Source: Oscillospiraceae bacterium (lineage in GTDB: Bacteria; Bacillota; Clostridia; Oscillospirales; Acutalibacteraceae). From it: DNA of 10,682 bases. Under the pieces are notes generated by a model that was not told the DNA's origin, did no database searches, and was given only the letters and a program-made list of their open reading frames with translations. Each line of letters begins with the position of its first letter. The first letter of the stretch is position 1. Below, one piece after another: positions 1 to 6,456 of this stretch. The translations under genes and the position numbers were made by a program. The stretch covers positions 1 through 10,682 of the forward strand of contig WREG01000052.1 in the NCBI GenBank assembly GCA_009779455.1, in the 5' to 3' direction.

Positions 1-4
1 GCAA

Positions 5-235
5 TTATGCTACTTTGTCTGAATAATTTAATACAGCGATTTCCGTAACCTCAGCGCTCATAGCATTCACAATGCTTTCAAGCCGTTTCGCTACATCATT
101 GCTATATGACGGCTCTCCGCATTGTCCGCAGACCTGCGAAGGAACATTTTTAACAATAACAATGCAATTTCCCATATCGACCATAAATGTTGTCAATTCG
201 TCAACAATATGACCTTTGCACATAAAACATTTCAT
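5..235 (-). CDS. YgiT-type zinc-finger protein (MqsA N-terminal-like, antitoxin-like)
   Basis: A complete 76-residue protein with two zinc-knuckle pairs: C3-x2-C6 at the N-terminus and C36-x2-C39 in the string VPSQVCGQCGE. The second pair is followed by the Y/A-rich helix typical of YgiT-type domains. It lacks the C-terminal helix-turn-helix of full-length MqsA, as do most short family members. The family commonly lies beside a small DUF4258 or RelE-like protein and is annotated as an antitoxin; that role here is inferred from the neighbour. The ATG (233-235) overlaps the DUF4258 stop as ATGA, and a GAAAGGAT ribosome site lies about 9 bases upstream, inside the DUF4258 gene, so it can be translated on its own. 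It is the last gene visible in the minus-strand run, and its TAA is at 5-7. Without a helix-turn-helix, autoregulation by this protein alone is doubtful. Confidence 0.85.
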   Translation of the reverse strand: MKCFMCKGHIVDELTTFMVDMGNCIVIVKNVPSQVCGQCGEPSYSNDVAKRLESIVNAMSAEVTEIAVLNYSDKVA

Positions 236-567
236 TGCGTTTTATCCTTTCTAACCCTAAAGCCATTTGTCCATTCATCGGGATTCGGATAATAAGCGGT
301 TATAATCCATATTTCTTCGTCTCCAATACCGCAAACAACGTGTAAATACTTATTTTTCTTTATTGAACTTAAAACCAAACAACTCGGATATGGATAATCA
401 TTAGGATATTGCTCTATTATTTCACCATTTATCAAAGTATATGCAACATCATTTATATTGATATTACGTTGCAATATCCTTATTTGTGCATGATTAGTCC
501 AACGCAAAAATCCATTTTTACATTTTCCCCTAATATTCTCAATATTAATTTCATCCATATTATTCAT
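232..567 (-). CDS. DUF4258 domain protein (putative toxin partner of the YgiT-type protein)
   Basis: A 111-residue protein that fits the DUF4258 pattern along its length. It has an N-terminal NHAQIRILQRNIN helix (H26, R30, R34), then NGEIIEQYPNDYPYPSCLVL, a strand pair with LHVVCGIG, and the ending IITAYYPNPDEW. DUF4258 genes often sit directly before a YgiT-type zinc-finger gene, as here, and the pair is usually labelled toxin-antitoxin-like. The biochemical activity of the family is not something I can state. I chose the ATG at 565-567 because it overlaps the RraA-family stop as ATGA; the in-frame ATG at 556-558 is an alternative. No Shine-Dalgarno sequence precedes either, so translation probably depends on ribosomes finishing the upstream gene. 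The open frame extends upstream to 873, but that part is only a shadow of the RraA-family gene. The gene is visibly more AT-rich than that gene. Confidence 0.85.
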   Translation of the reverse strand: MNNMDEINIENIRGKCKNGFLRWTNHAQIRILQRNININDVAYTLINGEIIEQYPNDYPYPSCLVLSSIKKNKYLHVVCGIGDEEIWIITAYYPNPDEWTNGFRVRKDKTQ

Positions 568-1304
568 CTGCCAAGTAAGTTGCCGAAATAATTTTTCGCG
601 TCCGCCTTGAATTTTTCGACCTGCACCGCATATTCCTCCACGAACTTGTCCAAATCCATGCCCGCCGCGTCGCGGGAGAGCTTCAAGAGGTTGTTGCATT
701 CGTTTTCGTCCATAAACCTGACCGCGTCCAGAAGATGTTCGCAGTCCTCCTCGTCTATTGCGAAAAAGCCGTGCTTGTCGGCGTGGATGAAGTCGCCGGG
801 GCGCACCGTTGTGCCGAAAACTTCCACTTCGCAGCCCCATTTTACCGGGGTCGAGTAGGCGTGGCCCACACACATCCGGCGGGCGAGGGCGTGCATGCCT
901 GCGTTTGTCATTTCGTCCGTGTCACGGATCGCACCGTCCGTGACCGTGCCGACGCAGCCCAGCACCTTATGCAGGTTGGCGTTGATCTCGCCCCAGAACG
1001 ATCCGATATTGGGATTATCCAAGTCTTTGACCATGACGATTTTCGGCCCCGGCACCGACGCCAGATATTTCATATATTCGTACTGCGCGTTCGTGTTGTT
1101 CCTCTGATTCTCCGGGTTTGACGGCTGAACCACGACGGTTACGGCAGTTCCGGCCATTATGCCCATTTGCGGCATAAAATCCGTAATCGTCTCGCGGTTG
1201 AAGCGACCCTGCGTGCGTTCAAGCCTTGTGACCTGCTCCCAGCCGTTGTAGATAGTCGGCGTGTTCCAGCGTTTTAAGTTTAATATTTCTGCGTATGAAA
1301 GCAT
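564..1304 (-). CDS. RraA-family protein (HMG aldolase / demethylmenaquinone methyltransferase-like fold)
   Basis: A 246-residue cytoplasmic protein with the RraA-family core. It has the loop GSFWGE (101-106), the signature GTVTDGAIRDTDEM (119-132) with the R127-D128 pair, and VRPGDFIHADKHGFFAI (167-183). In characterised 4-hydroxy-4-methyl-2-oxoglutarate/oxaloacetate lyases of this family, the equivalent glycine loop, Arg and Asp bind the substrate and a divalent metal. Other members, such as E. coli RraA, inhibit RNase E. Sequence alone does not separate these, though keeping the R-D pair favours an aldolase or decarboxylase. It is longer than the roughly 160-residue RraA proteins: it has about 45 extra N-terminal residues and a helical C-terminal tail from about 200. 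The start has a good AAGGAG site (TAAGGAGATATATAAAT then ATG). It begins 14 bases after the acyl-CoA synthetase stop and is in the same operon. The pathway link to that enzyme is unknown. Confidence 0.85.
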   Translation of the reverse strand: MLSYAEILNLKRWNTPTIYNGWEQVTRLERTQGRFNRETITDFMPQMGIMAGTAVTVVVQPSNPENQRNNTNAQYEYMKYLASVPGPKIVMVKDLDNPNIGSFWGEINANLHKVLGCVGTVTDGAIRDTDEMTNAGMHALARRMCVGHAYSTPVKWGCEVEVFGTTVRPGDFIHADKHGFFAIDEEDCEHLLDAVRFMDENECNNLLKLSRDAAGMDLDKFVEEYAVQVEKFKADAKNYFGNLLGR

Positions 1305-1318
1305 ATTTATATATCTCC

Positions 1319-3037
1319 TTATACGGTTTCTTTATTGGCGTAGCGTTTGATTTTTTGCGTCGTCGTTTTGATGAATTCCTGTTCACGGACGTGGAACTGC
1401 TTGATATTTTTATATTTCGGCAGCTTTTTGTTGACTTCCTTGATAACGTCGCCGACGATTTTCAGAACCTGCTCTTTTGAGACGGTCTGGAGCTTGAACT
1501 TTTCTTTTATTGCCTCAATATCCGGGAAAACGTTGGCTATTACGGAGGTGTCCTCTTCCGTTTCGCTGTCGCTTCCGACTACCATGGACTCCGCTATCAC
1601 AGGGTTGCTGTTAAGGTAATATTCAACCTCCTCGGGATATATGTTTTTGCCGTTTTTCGTAATGATGACATTTTTTTTGCGCCCCGTTATGCGGAAATGG
1701 TTTTCGCCGTCCACGGTTCCGAGGTCGCCCGTCCGCAGCCAGCCGTCTTCGGTCAGGACCTCCCGCGTGGCTTCCTCATTATTATAATAGCCCAGCATGA
1801 CCATAGGGCCTTTTATCAATATTTCCCCCACATTATTGTCGTCAGGGTCGTCTACGCGGGCTTCAACCCCCGGCAGGGGCACGCCGACGGAATCGTGGAG
1901 CTGCACGTAATCGTTGTTGCCTATGACCAAAGGCGCGCATTCCGTAAGCCCGTAGCCCAGGTATACGGGCAGGCCGAAGGTGCGGAAATCTTTTACTACC
2001 TGCGGGTCGAGGGGCGCGGCCCCTATTATGATAAGGCGGAGCTGTCCGCCGAAAAGCTTCGTTATCTCATGGAAAATCTTTTCTTTTATGTTTACGCCCA
2101 CTGCGCTTCCCGCGCCCGCAATCACCTTGCCGACGGACAGCTTCAGCTTGCCGCCTTTTTTCTCGGACGCGGCGGAAAGTATCTTCCTGTGTATCTTTTC
2201 GAGCATCAGCGGGACGCCTACGAATATCGTGGGCCGGAATTCCTTCATGTTTTTAGGTATATACCTCAATCCCTCGCAAAAACCGAGGCAGCCGCCCGAA
2301 TACATCAGCAGCAGGAAGCTTAAAGTGCATTCAAAGGTGTGATGTATGGGAAGGATTGACAAAAGCCTGTCTTCGCAGGTTATTTTTACCACCTTGCAGT
2401 TTGCGAGGATGACAGCCAGAATATTCTTTTGGCTGAGCATTACGCCTTTGGCGAAACCCGTGGTGCCTGAGGTGTAAAGCAGTGCGGTCATTGCCTCGGG
2501 ATCCGGCTCCCTGTCCTCATATGACGTGTTCCCGCTTAAATATTCATTCCTGCCCTCTTTTAAAATTGCCGCAAAATCCAATGCGCTTTCATGTTCGCCG
2601 TCATTGCTTACGCTTATTATTACGAGCTTTTCGGGCATGATATCAATATTTTCGAGCAGACGCTCCGTCCTCGCTTTGTCGGCTATGATTACGTTCGTAT
2701 CGGAGTGTTTGAGTATATAGGCCATATCCTCGGCGGGCAATTCCTTGTCGATCGGCACCACTACGCCCAGTCCGCAGGTCACGGCAAGGTACGACACGCA
2801 CCATTCATAGCTGTTGTCCCCGGTAAGCGCTATTTTTATGTCCTTAAAGCCGCGTTCCGACATTCCCGTACCCAGCGAATACACATCCTCGCGGAATTTG
2901 GGGTAAAGTATGTCCTCATATTCGTCTTTTTCGTTTTTAACGGAAAAAGCGGGGCGGTCGCGGAAAAGCTCAGCGCTCTGCTTCAACAAAGCGCTGAAGC
3001 TTTCGGTCTCTCTTACGTCGTATAATATTTTTGACAT
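1319..3037 (-). CDS. Long-chain acyl-CoA synthetase-like AMP-forming ligase
   Basis: A 572-residue member of the ANL (AMP-binding) superfamily, expected to activate a carboxylic acid to an acyl-adenylate and then an acyl-CoA. All core motifs are present: the P-loop YTSGTTGFAKG (188-198), the adenine-side motif YGLTECAP (362-369), GWLRTGDLG (432-440), the hinge GRKKN (452-456), and the C-terminal TTTQKIKR with the expected catalytic Lys at about 562. Length and the opening pattern (MSKILYDVRETESF) resemble Clostridial long-chain fatty acid-CoA ligases; the real substrate cannot be read from sequence. There is no signal peptide or membrane segment. I placed the start at the ATG at 3035-3037, which follows AAAGGATGG at 9 bases. 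An in-frame TTG at 3128-3130 would add 31 residues that do not look like the family. It is the first gene of the tight run into the RraA-family gene. Confidence 0.9.
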   Translation of the reverse strand: MSKILYDVRETESFSALLKQSAELFRDRPAFSVKNEKDEYEDILYPKFREDVYSLGTGMSERGFKDIKIALTGDNSYEWCVSYLAVTCGLGVVVPIDKELPAEDMAYILKHSDTNVIIADKARTERLLENIDIMPEKLVIISVSNDGEHESALDFAAILKEGRNEYLSGNTSYEDREPDPEAMTALLYTSGTTGFAKGVMLSQKNILAVILANCKVVKITCEDRLLSILPIHHTFECTLSFLLLMYSGGCLGFCEGLRYIPKNMKEFRPTIFVGVPLMLEKIHRKILSAASEKKGGKLKLSVGKVIAGAGSAVGVNIKEKIFHEITKLFGGQLRLIIIGAAPLDPQVVKDFRTFGLPVYLGYGLTECAPLVIGNNDYVQLHDSVGVPLPGVEARVDDPDDNNVGEILIKGPMVMLGYYNNEEATREVLTEDGWLRTGDLGTVDGENHFRITGRKKNVIITKNGKNIYPEEVEYYLNSNPVIAESMVVGSDSETEEDTSVIANVFPDIEAIKEKFKLQTVSKEQVLKIVGDVIKEVNKKLPKYKNIKQFHVREQEFIKTTTQKIKRYANKETV

Positions 3038-3172
3038 TTTTATAATCCATCCTTTATAAATTTTTGCGAAGCACAAAATTTGCAATTTGAAAGAATAGCA
3101 GCGCTTTGCAAACGCGGCGTAATTTTTCAAACTTCTCCTTTTTATTATAAAATTCCGGTATAATATGTTCTT
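3038..3172 (-). promoter_or_regulatory. Leader region upstream of the acyl-CoA synthetase gene
   Basis: This 135-base gap separates the second dockerin gene from the acyl-CoA synthetase. Read on the minus strand it holds a TATAAT hexamer (3144-3149), but only a poor -35 match (AGAACA, 3 of 6, at 16 bases). Next come a strong AGGAG followed 4 bases later by a TTG codon (3128-3130), a hairpin at 3058-3081, and the ribosome site AAAGGATGG at 3047-3055. I see no U-tract terminator after the dockerin gene. Readthrough from the dockerin operon, a weak internal promoter, or both would be consistent with this layout. Confidence 0.4.
3058..3081 (-). other. Stem-loop just upstream of the acyl-CoA synthetase ribosome site
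   Basis: On the minus strand AAATTTTGTG pairs with CGCAAAAATTT across a CTT loop. This gives 10 pairs with one bulged A and one G-U pair. The stem ends about 2 bases before the AAAGGATGG ribosome site. No T-tract follows, so it is not a typical terminator. It could affect translation initiation or RNA stability. Confidence 0.4.
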
Positions 3173-4624
3173 TTATGGGATCATCGTGCTGCCGCCTACC
3201 TTGTTCCAGCCGGAAGGCATATCCAGCGAGCTGTTGGACTGCACGAAGTCGCTGCCGTTGGAATATGTATTCATATAGCTGCTGTCCAGTTTCGTGTAGC
3301 CGCCGTCGTCGGTCGAAAAATACTCCCTGTCGGTGACCGCGTTGTTCCAGCCGTCCATGACTTTGCTGCTGTACCCGCTTGAACCGGAACCGGAATTGGA
3401 ATAGCTAGGCTTGCTTGCATCCACATACCGCTTGCACATCTGCTGGTGTTCCTGCTGTTTTTGCATGAGCTGTTCAAATGTTGACTGGATTTGCTCCTGA
3501 AACAGCTTGGTCGATAATTGCTGAACGGCGCTGCCCCATTGTTCGTTGACAATCAGATTCGAGAAGAACATTTCCGAAGCGGCTTCATAGCGGTCAAACT
3601 TGCTTTCCTCCGCCATATAATAGAGGAAACCTGCCGGTCCGGTGTTCCATCCGGTTTCCTGCGTCGTGTACCGGCCGACATACGGGATATCCTGTGTGTT
3701 TGTATTCACATATGAGGAAATAGCCACAAAGATCCTTGCTTTGCATGGCACGCCGTTCGTTTCAAAACGGAGGGTGACCTGCGCGGCGTTTATGGAACAT
3801 TCCACGCTCATTTGCGAGTTCTGCGGCGCCATTTGAGCCAGCGTGTTATCGAGTTCCTGCTGCATATACATACGGTACGCTTCCAGCGCCTTCGCCGTTT
3901 CGCCTTTTGGGTATTCGACGCCGACAAGCTGCATATCGGCAATATCCGTGTATTCTTTAAAAAAATTCTGCGCGTAGGTTTCCGCGTTTTGGTACTGCTT
4001 AACGGAGGCCAGCGCGGGCGAGTACCATTGCCCCTCAGACATCTGATTGTAGTTCGGGTCGGGTACGACAAACGACATATTTGAAACGCGCCCCGCTCTT
4101 GCGCTGTTATCCGGCGATACTATGTAAAAGTCTGTCGTTGCGGGAGCGGCGCCGCTTTGAAACGCCCAATACACCTGCCCGTCCGCTTTCCAGCCCGCGG
4201 GCGCTACCGAACGGATCGCTTCGCAGCCCATCTCCTTATCGTGGCACGCTACGCGCTGATATTGCACCGCCGTTCCCGACGCCAGCATTTGCTCGAGGCT
4301 CGCGCCGCCGCTGTTGGAGGGCTTTTGCGGATTCGCGCCGCTGATATCCGGGAGTTTCTGCAATTTCGCCGTAACCCGCAGGACAATGCGCGCGTCCCCG
4401 GCGTCAACCTCGCCGCTACCGTCAACATCCGCCGCTTTTAAGGCGGCGCCCGTGAGGGTATCAAGCTTGGCGACGTGCCTTAAAATAAGCCGAGCGTCGA
4501 CAGCGTCCAAGGCGCCGTCGTTGTTGACGTCGCCCCGCGAAAAAGCCGCTGAAGCCGTTAAATGCGTAAAAACCGATAAAAATACAACTAAAAAAACGCA
4601 AAAAGAGATAACTGCCTTTTTCAT
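3173..4624 (-). CDS. Secreted protein with N-terminal dockerin and unrecognised C-terminal region
   Basis: A 483-residue exported protein. Residues 1-26 form a signal peptide (MKK, hydrophobic core, likely cut after ASA at 24-26). Residues 31-90 are a type I dockerin with two EF-hand-like calcium loops, DVNNDGALDAVD (32-43) and DVDGSGEVDAGD (66-77). Each loop is followed by a helix with LR at loop positions 17-18 and a Lys at position 22. Dockerins bind cohesin modules on scaffoldins or the cell surface. Here the dockerin is N-terminal, whereas most cellulosomal enzymes carry it at the C-terminus. After a short Ser/Gly/Pro linker (97-107), about 375 residues match no family I recognise. They include a Gln-rich helical stretch (366-398), a Ser/Gly linker (406-420) and a Trp/Tyr/Asp-rich tail with short DGW and TDDGGYTKL strings. 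No glycoside hydrolase motif is visible. The start ATG follows AAAGGTGAT and lies 12 bases after the previous gene's stop. The signal-dockerin part is nearly identical to that of the upstream neighbour. Confidence 0.85.
   Translation of the reverse strand: MKKAVISFCVFLVVFLSVFTHLTASAAFSRGDVNNDGALDAVDARLILRHVAKLDTLTGAALKAADVDGSGEVDAGDARIVLRVTAKLQKLPDISGANPQKPSNSGGASLEQMLASGTAVQYQRVACHDKEMGCEAIRSVAPAGWKADGQVYWAFQSGAAPATTDFYIVSPDNSARAGRVSNMSFVVPDPNYNQMSEGQWYSPALASVKQYQNAETYAQNFFKEYTDIADMQLVGVEYPKGETAKALEAYRMYMQQELDNTLAQMAPQNSQMSVECSINAAQVTLRFETNGVPCKARIFVAISSYVNTNTQDIPYVGRYTTQETGWNTGPAGFLYYMAEESKFDRYEAASEMFFSNLIVNEQWGSAVQQLSTKLFQEQIQSTFEQLMQKQQEHQQMCKRYVDASKPSYSNSGSGSSGYSSKVMDGWNNAVTDREYFSTDDGGYTKLDSSYMNTYSNGSDFVQSNSSLDMPSGWNKVGGSTMIP
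4336..4581 (-). repeat. Signal peptide/dockerin cassette, copy 1 of a 246-base repeat
   Basis: This stretch matches 5425-5670 over 246 bases without gaps. There are five differences, all transitions, at 4397, 4418, 4425, 4463 and 4575. It covers the second half of the signal peptide and the whole dockerin, and ends within the codons for DISG. Outside these limits the two genes diverge at once on the linker side; on the start-codon side only a lysine-rich signal-peptide start is shared. Confidence 0.95.
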
Positions 4625-4636
4625 AAAACATCACCT

Positions 4637-5713
4637 TTAACTATATATGAATTCAAGCTCCGATTTCCAAAAACCGCTTAATTCGCAGCCCTCCATTAGG
4701 GTTTGTGCGCCATAGCCAAAATTGCCTTTCATGACAACGGGGACAGTCGCGTAATATTTTGTCATCAAGCCGTCTTTGTTTACTTCAACGGTAATCGTCG
4801 TGCCTGCATATGCAACAGTGCCGTCCAAAAACTGGAAAGGCTCTATATCCTCATCGATGATATCAAGGTACTCAGCCGCTTGGCCGTTATATGTCGGCGG
4901 GGCAAAACCGTCCATGACCTCCGGTTTCAATATAATATCATATGTGCCGGAGCCGTTCGCTTTAGGCGTAAACTTAGCGCTTTCGACGCCCGCCGCCCCT
5001 AAATTAACGGCAGAAAGCTGTTCAGGCGGTATAAACCCATTAAGCGAAATTCTAGAGATGCCGAGACTTTTCCCCTTGTTGAATTCCCTTGTTTCAGGGG
5101 CTCTCGGGTAATCGTTGGGGAGAAGGCCGTATACGATCGGTTTTAACCACGCGTAAGATGTCGGCATCCGGGTTATTTCGATATATGAGCCGTCAAGCTT
5201 CGTAACCTTGACCTTGCCCATATAATTTTTAGTGTCATTCGCCGCCTTATTGTATTTTTCAACAACTTTCACAATATCCGTAGACGGGGCGGCAACTGAC
5301 TGAGGTTCCGTCGCCGCTTCAGTCGGTCTCGGCCTCGTGACAAAAGGCTCTCTCTTTGTTGTTTCCGGTTTGGCTGCTGTTTTCTTTTCGGTTTCTTTCT
5401 CCATTGTTGCCGCATCTTCGGAATCGCCGCTGATATCCGGGAGTTTCTGCAATTTCGCCGTAACCCGCAGGACAATGCGCGCGTCTCCGGCGTCAACCTC
5501 GCCGCTGCCGTCAGCATCCGCCGCTTTTAAGGCGGCGCCCGTGAGGGTATCGAGCTTGGCGACGTGCCTTAAAATAAGCCGAGCGTCGACAGCGTCCAAG
5601 GCGCCGTCGTTGTTGACGTCGCCCCGCGAAAAAGCCGCTGAAGCCGTTAAATGCGTAAAAACCAATAAAAGTAAAGCAAAAAAAGCGCTGATAAAGATAA
5701 TTGCCTTTTTCAT
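4637..5713 (-). CDS. Secreted protein with N-terminal dockerin and unrecognised beta-rich domain
   Basis: A 358-residue exported protein. It has a signal peptide (MKKAIIF start, likely cut after ASA at 24-26) and a type I dockerin with loops DVNNDGALDAVD (32-43) and DADGSGEVDAGD (66-77). A Lys/Glu/Thr/Pro-rich linker follows (about 97-146), then a domain of about 210 residues (147-358). That domain alternates short strands and turns and contains no catalytic motif I know. It loosely recalls lipoprotein-type beta sandwiches such as LppX/LolA folds, but I cannot support that from sequence. I chose the ATG at 5711-5713 because the paralogue begins the same way (MKKA) and the 11-base spacing from AAAGGA matches the leader at 8564. 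A GTG two codons upstream (5717-5719) is 5 bases from the same site and is a real alternative. It starts 24 bases after the membrane-protein gene and ends 12 bases before the second dockerin gene, so the three are probably co-transcribed. Confidence 0.85.
   Translation of the reverse strand: MKKAIIFISAFFALLLLVFTHLTASAAFSRGDVNNDGALDAVDARLILRHVAKLDTLTGAALKAADADGSGEVDAGDARIVLRVTAKLQKLPDISGDSEDAATMEKETEKKTAAKPETTKREPFVTRPRPTEAATEPQSVAAPSTDIVKVVEKYNKAANDTKNYMGKVKVTKLDGSYIEITRMPTSYAWLKPIVYGLLPNDYPRAPETREFNKGKSLGISRISLNGFIPPEQLSAVNLGAAGVESAKFTPKANGSGTYDIILKPEVMDGFAPPTYNGQAAEYLDIIDEDIEPFQFLDGTVAYAGTTITVEVNKDGLMTKYYATVPVVMKGNFGYGAQTLMEGCELSGFWKSELEFIYS
5425..5670 (-). repeat. Signal peptide/dockerin cassette, copy 2 of a 246-base repeat
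   Basis: Partner of 4336-4581 at a fixed offset of 1089 bases, 241 of 246 identical with no gaps. Three of the five differences are silent. The other two change Val67 to Ala in the second calcium loop and Ser17 to Leu in the signal peptide, both tolerated positions. The near-identity ends sharply at the dockerin/linker boundary. Confidence 0.95.
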
Positions 5714-5719
5714 GAACAC

Positions 5720-5731
5720 GACCGTCCTTTC
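5720..5731 (-). promoter_or_regulatory. Ribosome site that leaves two starts possible for the first dockerin gene
   Basis: On the minus strand GAAAGGACGGTC precedes both GTG (5717-5719, 5 bases after AGGA) and ATG (5711-5713, 11 bases after AGGA). The same ten bases GAAAGGACGG precede the plus-strand surface gene, where the only start is 12 bases away. That supports the ATG here. Confidence 0.6.
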
Positions 5732-5737
5732 GGTTAT

Positions 5738-6286
5738 CTAATTTACGGTTAATTTTACGGGGATATTCAATATGTGCGTATCCGCGTTTTGGGAATTGAC
5801 GCCGCTTGTGTAATTTATGTCAACGGAAGGCCGGCACTCCGCCCCCGCAGATGCAGAAAACGTTATATCCACATACCATTTGGCGACGGGCGGGGGTTCC
5901 GCCGTCCCGTCCGCCTTTAAATCACCGCCGGGCAAAACCGCGTTCTGCGGGAAAAGGGCATACTCGCCCTGAACAGGGGTTATTATCACGTTCTCATACG
6001 GCATCCCGCTGACGCTTATGGAGTTTATCCGCGCGTAAAAATCCGTTTCCGTTTTCGCGGCGGATACCACGACCCGCGCCGTAAACTTCCCCGTCCCGCC
6101 CGGGCTTTTGAAAACCTGCTCCGTATCATCGGCGTAAATATTTACCCGGTTGATTATTTCCGTCTCGAACGAGCCGCTTTTTTTGGACGCCGCGATGCCC
6201 GCCAAAGCAACAGCTCCGGCCGCAAAGGCAAAAACCAGCGCGGCCGAAACAACAATTATTTTTAACCGTTTCGCATTTATAGCCAT
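5738..6286 (-). CDS. Membrane-anchored protein of unknown function
   Basis: A 182-residue protein I do not recognise. A short basic N-terminus (MAINAKRLK) is followed by one long hydrophobic segment (about 9-33), then roughly 150 residues predicted outside the cell. The outer part alternates short beta strands and is rich in Thr, Ser and Val, as in immunoglobulin-like or carbohydrate-binding sandwiches. No lipobox or sortase signal is present, so it is probably an N-terminally anchored single-pass protein. I chose the ATG at 6284-6286 because it gives the usual basic-then-hydrophobic start. Its ribosome site is weak (TAAGG about 12 bases upstream). A TTG at 6335-6337 adds 17 residues but has no ribosome site. 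It is the first gene after a near-consensus promoter and lies 24 bases before the first dockerin gene. It may serve the same surface assembly as the two dockerin proteins, but nothing in the sequence proves it. Confidence 0.7.
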   Translation of the reverse strand: MAINAKRLKIIVVSAALVFAFAAGAVALAGIAASKKSGSFETEIINRVNIYADDTEQVFKSPGGTGKFTARVVVSAAKTETDFYARINSISVSGMPYENVIITPVQGEYALFPQNAVLPGGDLKADGTAEPPPVAKWYVDITFSASAGAECRPSVDINYTSGVNSQNADTHILNIPVKLTVN

Positions 6287-6354
6287 CCTGTGCCCATACC
6301 TTAACGTAATTTCATTCTTGTAACTTATAACTTGCAAAAAGGGTATACGATTTT

Positions 6355-6383
6355 ATTTTATAGTATCAGGCACAGGGTGTCAA
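6355..6383 (-). promoter_or_regulatory. Sigma-A promoter of the membrane protein/dockerin operon
   Basis: Read on the minus strand, a perfect TTGACA (6378-6383) is followed after exactly 17 bases by TAAAAT (6355-6360, 5 of 6). Transcription would start near 6348, leaving about 62 bases of leader before the ATG at 6286. It lies downstream of the ceramidase-like gene and its candidate terminator, so the dockerin genes likely form their own transcription unit. Confidence 0.8.
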
Positions 6384-6401
6384 TATATTTTTTCAAATAA
6401 T

Positions 6402-6425
6402 AAAAAAGTTTACAAAGGGTAAAAC
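6402..6425 (-). terminator. Weak rho-independent terminator candidate after the ceramidase-like gene
   Basis: On the minus strand GTTTTAC and GTAAAC pair (6 pairs, one bulged T) across a CCTTT loop, directly followed by six T residues (6402-6407). The stem is short and AT-rich, so the call is tentative. The position, 32 bases after the stop and before the next promoter, is right for a terminator. Confidence 0.4.
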
Positions 6426-6456
6426 CGTGGGCATATGCGTTTGTGGTTTTATATTT

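Noticed and set aside
568..873. Upstream extension of the DUF4258 reading frame
   Set aside because: It overlaps the RraA-family gene in another frame, is Arg/Gly-rich noise, and DUF4258 homology begins only at about 567.
1697..2323. Plus-strand open frame (208 codons) opposite the acyl-CoA synthetase
   Set aside because: It is antisense to the conserved AMP-binding core and has no independent evidence.
6287..6337. TTG start giving a 199-residue version of the membrane protein
   Set aside because: No ribosome site precedes it, and the ATG at 6286 gives a normal basic N-terminus before the membrane segment.
6421..6450. 30-base inverted repeat after the ceramidase-like stop, considered as a terminator
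   Set aside because: On the transcribed minus strand only the outer six pairs form, because the inner ones become A-C mismatches, and no T-tract follows directly. The hairpin at 6408-6425 is the better candidate.
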